This document shows, piece after piece, positions 1-5,010 of a stretch of 5,044 nt of DNA. Source of the stretch: Candidatus Binatia bacterium (GTDB lineage: Bacteria; Desulfobacterota_B; Binatia; UBA9968; JAJDTQ01). The translations under genes were made by a program, and so were the position numbers. The stretch is taken from assembly GCA_022827045.1 (NCBI GenBank), contig JAJDTQ010000074.1:1-5044 (forward strand), read 5' to 3'. Numbering within the stretch: position 1 is the stretch's first letter; each line of letters begins with the position of its first letter. The notes under the pieces are model-generated. The model was given only the letters and a program-made list of their open reading frames with translations. It had not been told where the DNA came from and ran no database searches.

Positions 1-1073
1 GCCTTGGTCGGGAACATCTCCGGGATCTCGCCGGCCACGGCCTGGATGCACTTCTCGGTGTCCTCCAGCGGGAACACGTGGCTCACCATTTCCTCCACCG
101 GGAACTTCGTCGCCTCCATCAGCCGCAAGGTCGCGTCCACGGCGTCGTTGTCGCCGGTGAAGCAGCCCTGGAGCTTGATCTCGCCCCACACGAGCTTGTC
201 CATGTGGACCTCGGTGATGGTCTTGTCGCCGGTGAGGCCGGCCAGCACCATGGTCCCCTGGCGGCGCAGGCAATCGATGGAAGCGAGGATCGCCTTGGGG
301 CTTCCCGACACGTCCACCACCACGTCGCACAAGGCGCCGTCGGTCTCCTCCCGGACCACGTCCACCACGTTCTCTTCCTCGACGTTGATGATGCGGTCGG
401 CGCCCCACTTCTTCGCAAGTTCCATGCGGGGCAGGTCCCGGCCAATGCCGGACACGAAGATCTTCGCCGCGCCCGCGTGCTTCGAGGCCCAGGTGCACGC
501 CAGCCCCTGCTGACCGGGACCCTGGATCAGCACGTAGTCGCCCATCTTGACGCCGCCGCGCCTGAGCGCCCACTGGAAGCCGTTGGCCATGACCGAGCCG
601 ATGAGGGCCGCCGCCTCCGCCGACAGGTCCTCGCTGATCTTGGTCATCAGCACATCCGGCGCCAGGTAGAGGTAGTCGGCGAAGCCGCCGAACAGGTGCG
701 GTGGGTTGGCGGAGGTGGTGCGGCCGCCGTAGTTGGTGCGGTTCCTGCAGAAGCGCTGCGCGTTGCGCCGGCAGTCGGCGCAGCGGCCGCAGCCGATGGC
801 GCCCTTCATGATCACCCGGTCGCCTTCCTTGACGCCGTGGATCTTCTCCGCCTTGGAGCCGAGCTTGTGCACCCGTCCCAGGATCTCGTGCCCCAGGATG
901 ATGGGAAGCGGCAGGTTGATGCGGCCGTGATAGTACTTGACGTCCGAGCCGCACACACCACCCGCCTCCACCTTGAGAAGCCCGCCGTCGTCGGGGATGT
1001 CGGGAATGGGATATTCCCGGATCTCGATCTTGTCGGGGGCAAGCAGGGTTGCCGCTCTGCTGGTCTCTGCCAT
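1..1073 (-). CDS. Zinc-dependent medium-chain alcohol dehydrogenase (C-terminus cut by window edge)
   Basis: This is a NAD(P)-dependent, zinc-containing alcohol/polyol dehydrogenase of the medium-chain (MDR) superfamily, expected to interconvert an alcohol and an aldehyde or ketone in the cytosol. The catalytic-zinc region is clear: C41 in GVCGSD, then H62-E63 in GHE. A structural-zinc loop C95-x2-C98-x2-C101-x7-C109 is complete. The Rossmann nucleotide-binding loop is GPGQQG (residues 185-190). About 357 codons are visible and the family is usually 340-380, so only a short tail is missing; the frame is still open at base 1. The ATG at 1073 is supported by a near-perfect SD (AAGGAGGT, 5-nt spacing). 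It is the last of the five minus-strand genes seen, 103 bp after the UbiD gene, and may be co-transcribed. Substrate is unknown: sorbitol-, threonine- and butanediol-dehydrogenase-like enzymes share this architecture. The family is certain; the specificity is not. Confidence 0.93.
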   Translation of the reverse strand, partial: MAETSRAATLLAPDKIEIREYPIPDIPDDGGLLKVEAGGVCGSDVKYYHGRINLPLPIILGHEILGRVHKLGSKAEKIHGVKEGDRVIMKGAIGCGRCADCRRNAQRFCRNRTNYGGRTTSANPPHLFGGFADYLYLAPDVLMTKISEDLSAEAAALIGSVMANGFQWALRRGGVKMGDYVLIQGPGQQGLACTWASKHAGAAKIFVSGIGRDLPRMELAKKWGADRIINVEEENVVDVVREETDGALCDVVVDVSGSPKAILASIDCLRRQGTMVLAGLTGDKTITEVHMDKLVWGEIKLQGCFTGDNDAVDATLRLMEATKFPVEEMVSHVFPLEDTEKCIQAVAGEIPEMFPTK

Positions 1074-1078
1074 CGTGT

Positions 1079-1086
1079 ACCTCCTT
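1079..1086 (-). promoter_or_regulatory. Strong Shine-Dalgarno of the alcohol dehydrogenase gene
   Basis: On the minus strand the bases read AAGGAGGT, an essentially full anti-SD match, 5 nt before the ATG at 1073. This fixes the dehydrogenase start. It suggests efficient independent translation initiation, in contrast to the weaker sites of the amidohydrolase and the TPP beta subunit. Confidence 0.85.
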
Positions 1087-1136
1087 GATCAGCCCATTTA
1101 TGTTCCTACCGTTTCATGCGACCACCCCCACCCCGC

Positions 1137-1165
1137 CTGGATTCCCGCTTCTGTGGGAATAACCG
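1137..1165. repeat. REP-like imperfect palindrome in the ubiD-adh gap
   Basis: ATTCCC (1141-1146) and GGGAAT (1155-1160) form an inverted repeat around an 8-nt centre; on the plus strand C1148-G1153 and a G-T wobble extend the stem to a TTCT loop. The flanks (CTGG on the left, AACCG on the right) resemble a widespread dispersed palindrome family of the form CTGGATTCCCGC...GCGGGAATGACG that I know from many proteobacterial genomes. This copy looks degenerate. There is no T-run after the stem on the transcribed strand, so it is not a standard intrinsic terminator, though it could protect mRNA 3' ends or attenuate read-through. The family match is from memory and unverified. Confidence 0.55.
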
Positions 1166-1176
1166 AAGAAAAGTGC

Positions 1177-2532
1177 TCAGTCGATGTAGTCCTCCACACG
1201 GATCCGCTCGCGAACCGCGTCGGGCACGGCCAGCCGCTGGGGGAAGTCCTTCCTCTTCTTGGTGGCGTCGATCACCATCTTGGCGGTCGTGCCTCCCTGG
1301 CCGCTCGACGGGTCCGTCTCCGAGCCCTGGCAACGGGGAATGATGAAGGTGTCGGTGTCCGCCTGCACGCGGTTGGCCACCGCCCACATGACGTCGCGCT
1401 CGTTGTAGACGTTCACGTCGCCGTCCACGACGATCACCAGCTTGAGGTAGAGGTCGGTGGCCATGGCCGCCATGACCGCGTTACGGACCTCGCCGTCGGA
1501 GCGCTTGTCCAGGGAGATGTAGCAGTGGAAACGGCAGTTGCCCGAGGGCGGCATGTGCACGGCCCGGGTGCCGGCGGCCACCGCCTTCACCGCCCGGAAG
1601 ATCGCCGCCTCCCGGGGAATGGAACCCATGAGCCGTTGCTCCGAGTGGCCGGTGAAAATGTCCTGGTAGAGCGGCTTTTCCCGAAGCGTCACGCCAGTGA
1701 TCTCCGACACGTGATTCCTGCGCACACCCACGGCGTGGCCGGTGAACTCGCCGAAGGGCCCTTCCTCCTCGCGCACGTTGGGCAAAATCCTCCCCTCGAA
1801 CACCATCTCCGCGTGGGCCGGGACCTCGAGGGGAACGGTCTCGCACCGCACCAGCGGCACCGGCTGCTCCATCATGCCGCCGATGACATCGTACTCGTCC
1901 ACGTCGAAAGGCGCCAGCGAAAGCGCGCCGATGGCGAAGGCCGGATGGACCCCCACGATGAAGGCGATGTCCAGCGGTTCGCCCCTCTCCTCGGCGTTGC
2001 GCGCGCAGCGCATGAGGTGCATGCCGGGGGCGAGGTGCATGCGCAGGCGGTTCCGCTCCACCATCATGGCGCGGTTGAAGCTCAGGTTGCGCACCCCGCT
2101 CACGGGGTCCCGGGCGACGACGATGCCCGCGGTCACGTAAGGGGCGGTGCTGATATCGAAGTGGGTCAGCAGCGGGATCTCGCCCAGGTCCACGTCCGCC
2201 CCCGTGCGCACCACCGCCTTGACCGGGCCGTCCTTCACCAGCTCCGGCGCGACGGGGTTGCTCTCCCGCCGCCGGTACTCCTCCACCAGGTCGTTGGCGT
2301 CCACGCCCAGCGCCATGGCCAGGCGATGCCGGGTGGCGTGGAGGTTGGTGATGACGGGCATGGAGAAGCCCTGCACCTCGTGCACGAACAGGGTGGGATA
2401 CCGGCCGGACGACTCCAGCTCCATGAGCAGGCCGGTGACGTCGTGCTCGGGCCGCACCGGCTTGCGGATGTGCAGCAGTTCCCCGGGGCCCTCGCCTTCC
2501 AGCCGGTCCATGAACGACCGCAGGTCCATCAT
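1177..2532 (-). CDS. UbiD-family prenylated-FMN-dependent (de)carboxylase
   Basis: A 451-residue UbiD-family enzyme, which would reversibly decarboxylate an aromatic or alpha,beta-unsaturated carboxylic acid using prenylated FMN, a divalent metal and K+. Residues can be matched to the fungal ferulic acid decarboxylase Fdc1. N149 and R154 in the NLSFNR motif have the N168/R173 spacing. H172 lies 23 residues after N149, as H191 does after N168. E257 and E262 in EGPFGE reproduce the E277/E282 catalytic pair. E213 is the likely third metal ligand. The catalytic Glu-Arg-Glu set is thus intact. There are tandem ATG codons at 2532 and 2529; GGAGAGAG lies a few bases upstream, and its GGAG is 7 nt from the first ATG, which favours 2532. 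It is 24 bp after the amidohydrolase gene, so co-transcription is likely. Its length fits the catabolic UbiD members. No UbiX flavin prenyltransferase is in the window, so the cofactor must be supplied from elsewhere. Substrate unknown; a role in ubiquinone synthesis is less likely given the neighbours. Confidence 0.95.
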   Translation of the reverse strand: MMDLRSFMDRLEGEGPGELLHIRKPVRPEHDVTGLLMELESSGRYPTLFVHEVQGFSMPVITNLHATRHRLAMALGVDANDLVEEYRRRESNPVAPELVKDGPVKAVVRTGADVDLGEIPLLTHFDISTAPYVTAGIVVARDPVSGVRNLSFNRAMMVERNRLRMHLAPGMHLMRCARNAEERGEPLDIAFIVGVHPAFAIGALSLAPFDVDEYDVIGGMMEQPVPLVRCETVPLEVPAHAEMVFEGRILPNVREEEGPFGEFTGHAVGVRRNHVSEITGVTLREKPLYQDIFTGHSEQRLMGSIPREAAIFRAVKAVAAGTRAVHMPPSGNCRFHCYISLDKRSDGEVRNAVMAAMATDLYLKLVIVVDGDVNVYNERDVMWAVANRVQADTDTFIIPRCQGSETDPSSGQGGTTAKMVIDATKKRKDFPQRLAVPDAVRERIRVEDYID

Positions 2533-2556
2533 ACGCTCTCTCCGTGTGCTCCCGGT

Positions 2557-3561
2557 TCAGCTCGTGCCGAACAGCCGCTCCGCGTTGCCGCCCACGATCT
2601 TGTCCTTGTCGGCCTCGTCCAGCCGGATCCGGTCGATGATCTCCAGCGGCCTGAGATCGCCGATGCCGAAGGGACAGTCGCTGCCCAGCAACACGTGGTC
2701 CGCTCCCACCTCCGCGATCAGGAACTCCAGCACGTCGGTCTCGAACACGATGGTGTCGTAGTAGAACCAGCGCAGCACGTCACGCCCCATGAGGGCGGTG
2801 GTCTTCTGGATATCCGGCTGGATCTCCCTGCCCCGGTTCATGCGGCCGAACTGGTAGGGCAGGAACCCGCCGCCGTGGCAAAGGATGATCTTGAGGTCGG
2901 GGAAGCGGTCCAGCACGCCGCTGAAATACATGCTGGCCACCCCCACGGTGGTGTCCGCCAGGAGTCCCACGATGTGGGTGAGGAAATACTTGCCCAGCCG
3001 TTCGATCCCAAGGGGGTTCAGCGGGTGGATGATCAACGGCACCTGCATGCGCTCGGCAGCCTTCCAGAAGGGGTCCAGCCCCGGGTCGTCGAGGTTGGCG
3101 CTGCCGATGCTGGGGCCGATCATGGCGCCCATGAGGCCGCACTCCTTGACAGCGTACTCCAGCTCCTCGGCGGCTCGCGCGCCGTCCTGCAACGGCACCG
3201 TGGCGGTGCCGCGGAAAAGCCCCTCCCTGTCGCCGTCCGCCAGGGCCTCGCGCATGGAGTCATTCAGCATGCGGCTCCAGTTCACCGCCTGCTCCACCGG
3301 CAGGGTGTAGCCCACGATGTCCATCCACGCGGACAGGATCTGCCGGTCCAGGCGGGTCTCCCGCACCGTGTCGATGCGCTTCGACAGGTCCGTGGCCGGC
3401 GCCAGGATGGGCCGGGCCAGCGGCCTGTCCGGCCCTCCCAGCCGCAGGCGCGGCCCTTGCGGGGTTTCCTCCCCCACCTCGATGCCGAAGGACGAGCCGT
3501 CCTTGCGGAGCCGTTCGATCGCGGCGGGCGGTACATAGTGCGCGTGACAGTCGATATTCAT
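2557..3561 (-). CDS. ACMSD-type amidohydrolase (metal-dependent decarboxylase/hydrolase)
   Basis: A 334-residue amidohydrolase-superfamily TIM-barrel protein (amidohydrolase 2 group) that most resembles alpha-amino-beta-carboxymuconate-epsilon-semialdehyde decarboxylase (ACMSD). The zinc ligands and catalytic residues fall at ACMSD-like positions: H6-x-H8 in DCHAH, H179 in IIHP, H229 in CHGGG, and D295 in GSDCPF. R240, in the GRM stretch after CHGGG, matches the substrate-carboxylate arginine that ACMSD contributes across its dimer interface. The HxH first motif sets it apart from gamma-resorcylate and 5-carboxyvanillate decarboxylases, which start with a Glu ligand. Length equals that of ACMSD (about 336). 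The ATG at 3561 has a modest GAGG SD at 7 nt. It lies 43 bp after the TPP beta-subunit gene and 24 bp before ubiD. Most relatives are non-oxidative decarboxylases, but some hydrolyse or hydrate ring-cleavage products, so the reaction is a strong guess rather than shown. Confidence 0.93.
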   Translation of the reverse strand: MNIDCHAHYVPPAAIERLRKDGSSFGIEVGEETPQGPRLRLGGPDRPLARPILAPATDLSKRIDTVRETRLDRQILSAWMDIVGYTLPVEQAVNWSRMLNDSMREALADGDREGLFRGTATVPLQDGARAAEELEYAVKECGLMGAMIGPSIGSANLDDPGLDPFWKAAERMQVPLIIHPLNPLGIERLGKYFLTHIVGLLADTTVGVASMYFSGVLDRFPDLKIILCHGGGFLPYQFGRMNRGREIQPDIQKTTALMGRDVLRWFYYDTIVFETDVLEFLIAEVGADHVLLGSDCPFGIGDLRPLEIIDRIRLDEADKDKIVGGNAERLFGTS

Positions 3562-3604
3562 GGTGCAGCCTCGATGATGCCTGACAGGGTCGGGGACGCT
3601 CGGG

Positions 3605-4216
3605 TCAGTCCTTCAGGAAGCTGACCGGCATGGGCATGCTGAGGATGTTCAGCCCCTCGGTCTTCTCCACGTGGCGAATGAAACGGTACTTGTTCTCCAC
3701 CTCGTCCATGGGGTATGGCGGCACCTCGCTGCGGGAGGTCTCCACCTTGAGTCCGATGAAAGCCGCGTCCCCGCCCTCCAGCGCTTCGGAGAAAACCGTG
3801 CGCAGATCGTCCGGACTCTTGGCCCACGAAGCCCGGCGGATCCCCGCCGCCTGCGCCATGGCCACGAGATCCGTACCCGCGCCGGTGGCGGTATCGATCT
3901 CTCCCGAAGCCTCGTAGACCTCGTTGTCGAGGACCACGTGGGTCAGGTTGGGCGGGTTCTTGCGCGCGATGGTGGGCAGGCTGCACAGGTTCATCAGCAG
4001 CGAGCCGTCGCCGTCGATGGCGACCACCTGCCGGTGGGGCAGTCCAAGCGCCATGCCCAGGGCGATGGAAGAGACCAGGCCCATGGTGCGGACGCGAAGG
4101 TTGCCGTCGCCCGGCCGGCAGGCGTACCACTCGACGGTGTTGCCGCCGGCGCCGGTCACCACCAAGGCGTCTGCCGCCAGTTCCGCCATGACCTTGAAAC
4201 AATCAATGCGGTTCAT
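3605..4216 (-). CDS. TPP-binding (beta) subunit of split 2-oxoacid decarboxylase, sulfopyruvate decarboxylase ComE-like
   Basis: A 203-residue protein carrying the C-terminal PP domain of a TPP-dependent decarboxylase. The diphosphate/Mg2+ motif is clear: GDGSLLMN at residues 69-76 (D70), followed 28 residues on by N98 in LDNEVYEASG. The protein lacks a PYR domain, which the adjacent upstream gene supplies, so the two should form an alpha/beta enzyme. This split resembles archaeal sulfopyruvate decarboxylase ComD/ComE and split phosphonopyruvate decarboxylase-like enzymes. Such enzymes convert a 2-oxo acid to an aldehyde plus CO2. The ATG at 4216 is chosen; a TTG directly before it (4219) would add one residue. 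No good SD lies at ideal spacing, and the stop of the alpha gene is 24 bp upstream, so translational coupling is possible. The last ~20 residues (after about 183) look like a tail beyond the usual core. The family is secure; the substrate (sulfopyruvate, phosphonopyruvate or another 2-oxo acid) is unknown. Confidence 0.9.
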   Translation of the reverse strand: MNRIDCFKVMAELAADALVVTGAGGNTVEWYACRPGDGNLRVRTMGLVSSIALGMALGLPHRQVVAIDGDGSLLMNLCSLPTIARKNPPNLTHVVLDNEVYEASGEIDTATGAGTDLVAMAQAAGIRRASWAKSPDDLRTVFSEALEGGDAAFIGLKVETSRSEVPPYPMDEVENKYRFIRHVEKTEGLNILSMPMPVSFLKD

Positions 4217-4240
4217 CAAACCGTCCGCCCCGTGCTTCCC

Positions 4241-4756
4241 TCACTCCCCCGGACGACGCCGGCCGAGCACGTCCTTGGTCAGCAAAACGGCCACCGGCCG
4301 CTTGTAGTCCTGGGTGAGCACCTGGGTCCGCTTGATCAGCGTCCTGGCCTCGTCGGGGTCCCGCAGAACGAAGTGGCGGATGCCGAGAGCGTCCAGCACG
4401 GGCTGCGTCATGGCGCCGTTGGTGCTGAACGAGCGGTCCCCAACGTCTCCAGCGAAGTAGACCAGAAGCAGCAGCGGAAAGCTGTATTGCAGCAGCGTGG
4501 ACACGATGCCGTTGACGCTGTTGAACAGCCCACCGTTCTGCATGATCAACGCGCACTTCTTGCCGACCAGATAACCGCCGGTGCAGATGCCAATGCCTTC
4601 CTCTTCCCGGCAGAGCGGCACGTGGGTGATGTCCGGGTCCGCCGCCACCCGCTCCAGCAAAGCGTGCAGGTTGATGTCGGGCAGGGTCGCGACGAGGTCG
4701 ACGCCGGCTTCCTTGAGCCCTTCGACGATCATCTGCGGTCCGGGATGGCCGGCCAC
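4241..4756 (-). CDS. PYR-domain (alpha) subunit of split TPP-dependent 2-oxoacid decarboxylase, sulfopyruvate decarboxylase ComD-like
   Basis: A 171-residue protein consisting only of the N-terminal pyrimidine-binding domain of a TPP enzyme. The REEEGIGICTGGYL stretch (residues 50-63) holds the glutamate (E52 by alignment with the HEQGA pattern of acetolactate synthase-type enzymes) that activates the TPP aminopyrimidine. It is followed by GKKCALIMQNGGLFNSVNG (65-83), characteristic of the sulfopyruvate/phosphonopyruvate decarboxylase alpha group. Length matches ComD (about 170). The start is GTG at 4756, supported by a strong AAGGAGG SD 8 nt upstream; no ATG lies nearby in frame. It is the first gene of the operon, behind a sigma70-like promoter and a TTCGAA repeat array. 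Active sites in this family form at the alpha/beta interface, so it needs the product of the next gene. Neither PEP mutase nor sulfonate or coenzyme M genes are visible, so the exact 2-oxo acid cannot be named. Confidence 0.9.
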   Translation of the reverse strand: MAGHPGPQMIVEGLKEAGVDLVATLPDINLHALLERVAADPDITHVPLCREEEGIGICTGGYLVGKKCALIMQNGGLFNSVNGIVSTLLQYSFPLLLLVYFAGDVGDRSFSTNGAMTQPVLDALGIRHFVLRDPDEARTLIKRTQVLTQDYKRPVAVLLTKDVLGRRRPGE

Positions 4757-4764
4757 GTGGTGCT

Positions 4765-4771
4765 CCTCCTT
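4765..4771 (-). promoter_or_regulatory. Shine-Dalgarno of the TPP alpha-subunit gene, overlapping a TTCGAA palindrome
   Basis: The minus strand reads AAGGAGG, 8 nt before the GTG at 4756. It justifies the GTG start. Its first two bases (AA) are shared with the TTCGAA copy at 4770-4775, so a protein or RNA fold engaging that palindrome would touch the ribosome binding site. Confidence 0.8.
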
Positions 4772-4817
4772 CGAACTTCGAAGCTCAGTCCACTTCGAAG
4801 CTCATTCCACTTCGAAG
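4769..4817. repeat. Tandem TTCGAA palindrome array in the operon leader (candidate operator)
   Basis: TTCGAA occurs four times in under 50 bp, at 4770, 4777, 4794 and 4811. Three copies are the full palindrome CTTCGAAG (4776-4783, 4793-4800, 4810-4817) in exact 17-bp register. The first two full units read ACTTCGAAGCTCAKTCC, differing at only one base. In a window of about 63% G+C, such clustering is not expected by chance. The array lies just downstream of the predicted minus-strand promoter, covering roughly +1 to +45 of the leader. Tandem palindromes in this position are typical repressor operators. The repeats can also fold in RNA: CUUCG-AAGUU-CGAAG forms a hairpin abutting the SD. No cognate regulator is encoded in the window. 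Confidence 0.75.
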
Positions 4818-4821
4818 CCTG

Positions 4822-4850
4822 AATATCACTTTTTGCACCAGTCGCGTCAA
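4822..4850 (-). promoter_or_regulatory. Predicted sigma70-type promoter of the decarboxylase operon
   Basis: Reading the minus strand, TTGACG (4850-4845, 5 of 6 to consensus) is followed by a 17-bp spacer and GATATT (4827-4822, 4 of 6). The spacer and -10 region are the most AT-rich stretch of an otherwise very GC-rich intergenic region. Transcription would start near 4815, inside the third CTTCGAAG palindrome, giving a leader of about 60 nt before the GTG at 4756. This is a prediction from consensus match only. Confidence 0.6.
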
Positions 4851-4960
4851 CCGCCCCGGGGGCCGCTTTCCCCGCGGCGGGGCGCGGCTCCATCCCGGCC
4901 GGGAGCTGACCGGTGCGAGTTGCGGGCTCCCCGTCTATTGGCTACGTTTTAATACAGGAA

Positions 4961-4974
4961 GGGCGTATTCGCCC
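4961..4974 (+). repeat. Small perfect hairpin in the leader of the LLM gene
   Basis: GGGCG (4961-4965) and CGCCC (4970-4974) form a perfect 5-bp stem around a TATT tetraloop, about 36 bp before the GTG at 5011. It lies just downstream of the AT-rich TTTTAATAC patch, so it may be near the 5' end of the divergent transcript. It could equally be part of a dispersed GC-rich palindrome. No T-run follows, so it is not a terminator. Confidence 0.35.
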
Positions 4975-5010
4975 CCCGTCGAACGCCTTGAAGGGAGACC
5001 CGCAAACATC

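Larger units (their letters stand above)
4757..5010. other. Divergent intergenic regulatory region
   Basis: This 254-bp stretch separates the minus-strand operon from the plus-strand LLM gene and contains no credible coding sequence. From left to right it holds the operon SD, the TTCGAA array and a sigma70-like promoter. Beyond those is a very GC-rich block (about 4851-4935) with overlapping inverted repeats: CGCCCC 4852-4857 against GGGGCG 4879-4884, the 12-bp palindrome TCCCGGCCGGGA at 4893-4904, and GGGAGC 4901-4906 against GCTCCC 4926-4931. An AT-rich patch follows (TTTTAATAC, about 4947-4955), and then a small hairpin. The promoter of the plus-strand gene should lie in the right half, but I see no convincing -35/-10 pair there. 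Confidence 0.7.

Noticed and set aside
78..1088. 336-codon plus-strand open frame opposite the alcohol dehydrogenase
   Set aside because: Low-complexity, His/Ala/Val-rich translation with no domain; the minus strand carries a clear MDR dehydrogenase with zinc and Rossmann motifs.
1141..1160. Hairpin after ubiD as an intrinsic terminator
   Set aside because: The stem is short and the transcribed strand continues with a G-rich run rather than T's, so it does not fit a Rho-independent terminator.
937..3624. Very long plus-strand open frame (895 codons) opposite ubiD and the amidohydrolase gene
   Set aside because: It is antisense to two genes with intact family motifs. Its translation is rich in His, Arg, Val and Ala with no recognisable domain, which is the usual artefact of a high-GC third codon position on the other strand.
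4217..4219. TTG directly before the ATG as the beta-subunit start
   Set aside because: It adds only one residue and the adjacent ATG is the more likely initiator; neither has a clearly better-spaced SD.
4769..4817. The TTCGAA array as a CRISPR array or origin iterons
   Set aside because: Units are only 17 bp with no unique spacers, and there is no replication or Cas gene. The position between promoter and SD fits an operator better.
3671..4822. 383-codon plus-strand open frame opposite the TPP subunit genes
   Set aside because: Antisense shadow of two genes with TPP motifs; it runs into the operator/promoter region and has no recognisable protein features.
4581..4952. 123-codon plus-strand open frame reaching across the intergenic region
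   Set aside because: Mostly antisense to the alpha-subunit gene and then through the repeat array and GC-rich palindromes; no SD and no family resemblance.
4920..4955. Plus-strand promoter for the LLM gene (TTGCGG...TACGTT, or the TTTTAATAC patch as a -10)
   Set aside because: The best -35/-10 combination matches only about half of consensus at the -10, and the AT-rich patch has no -35 at proper spacing, so I do not annotate it.
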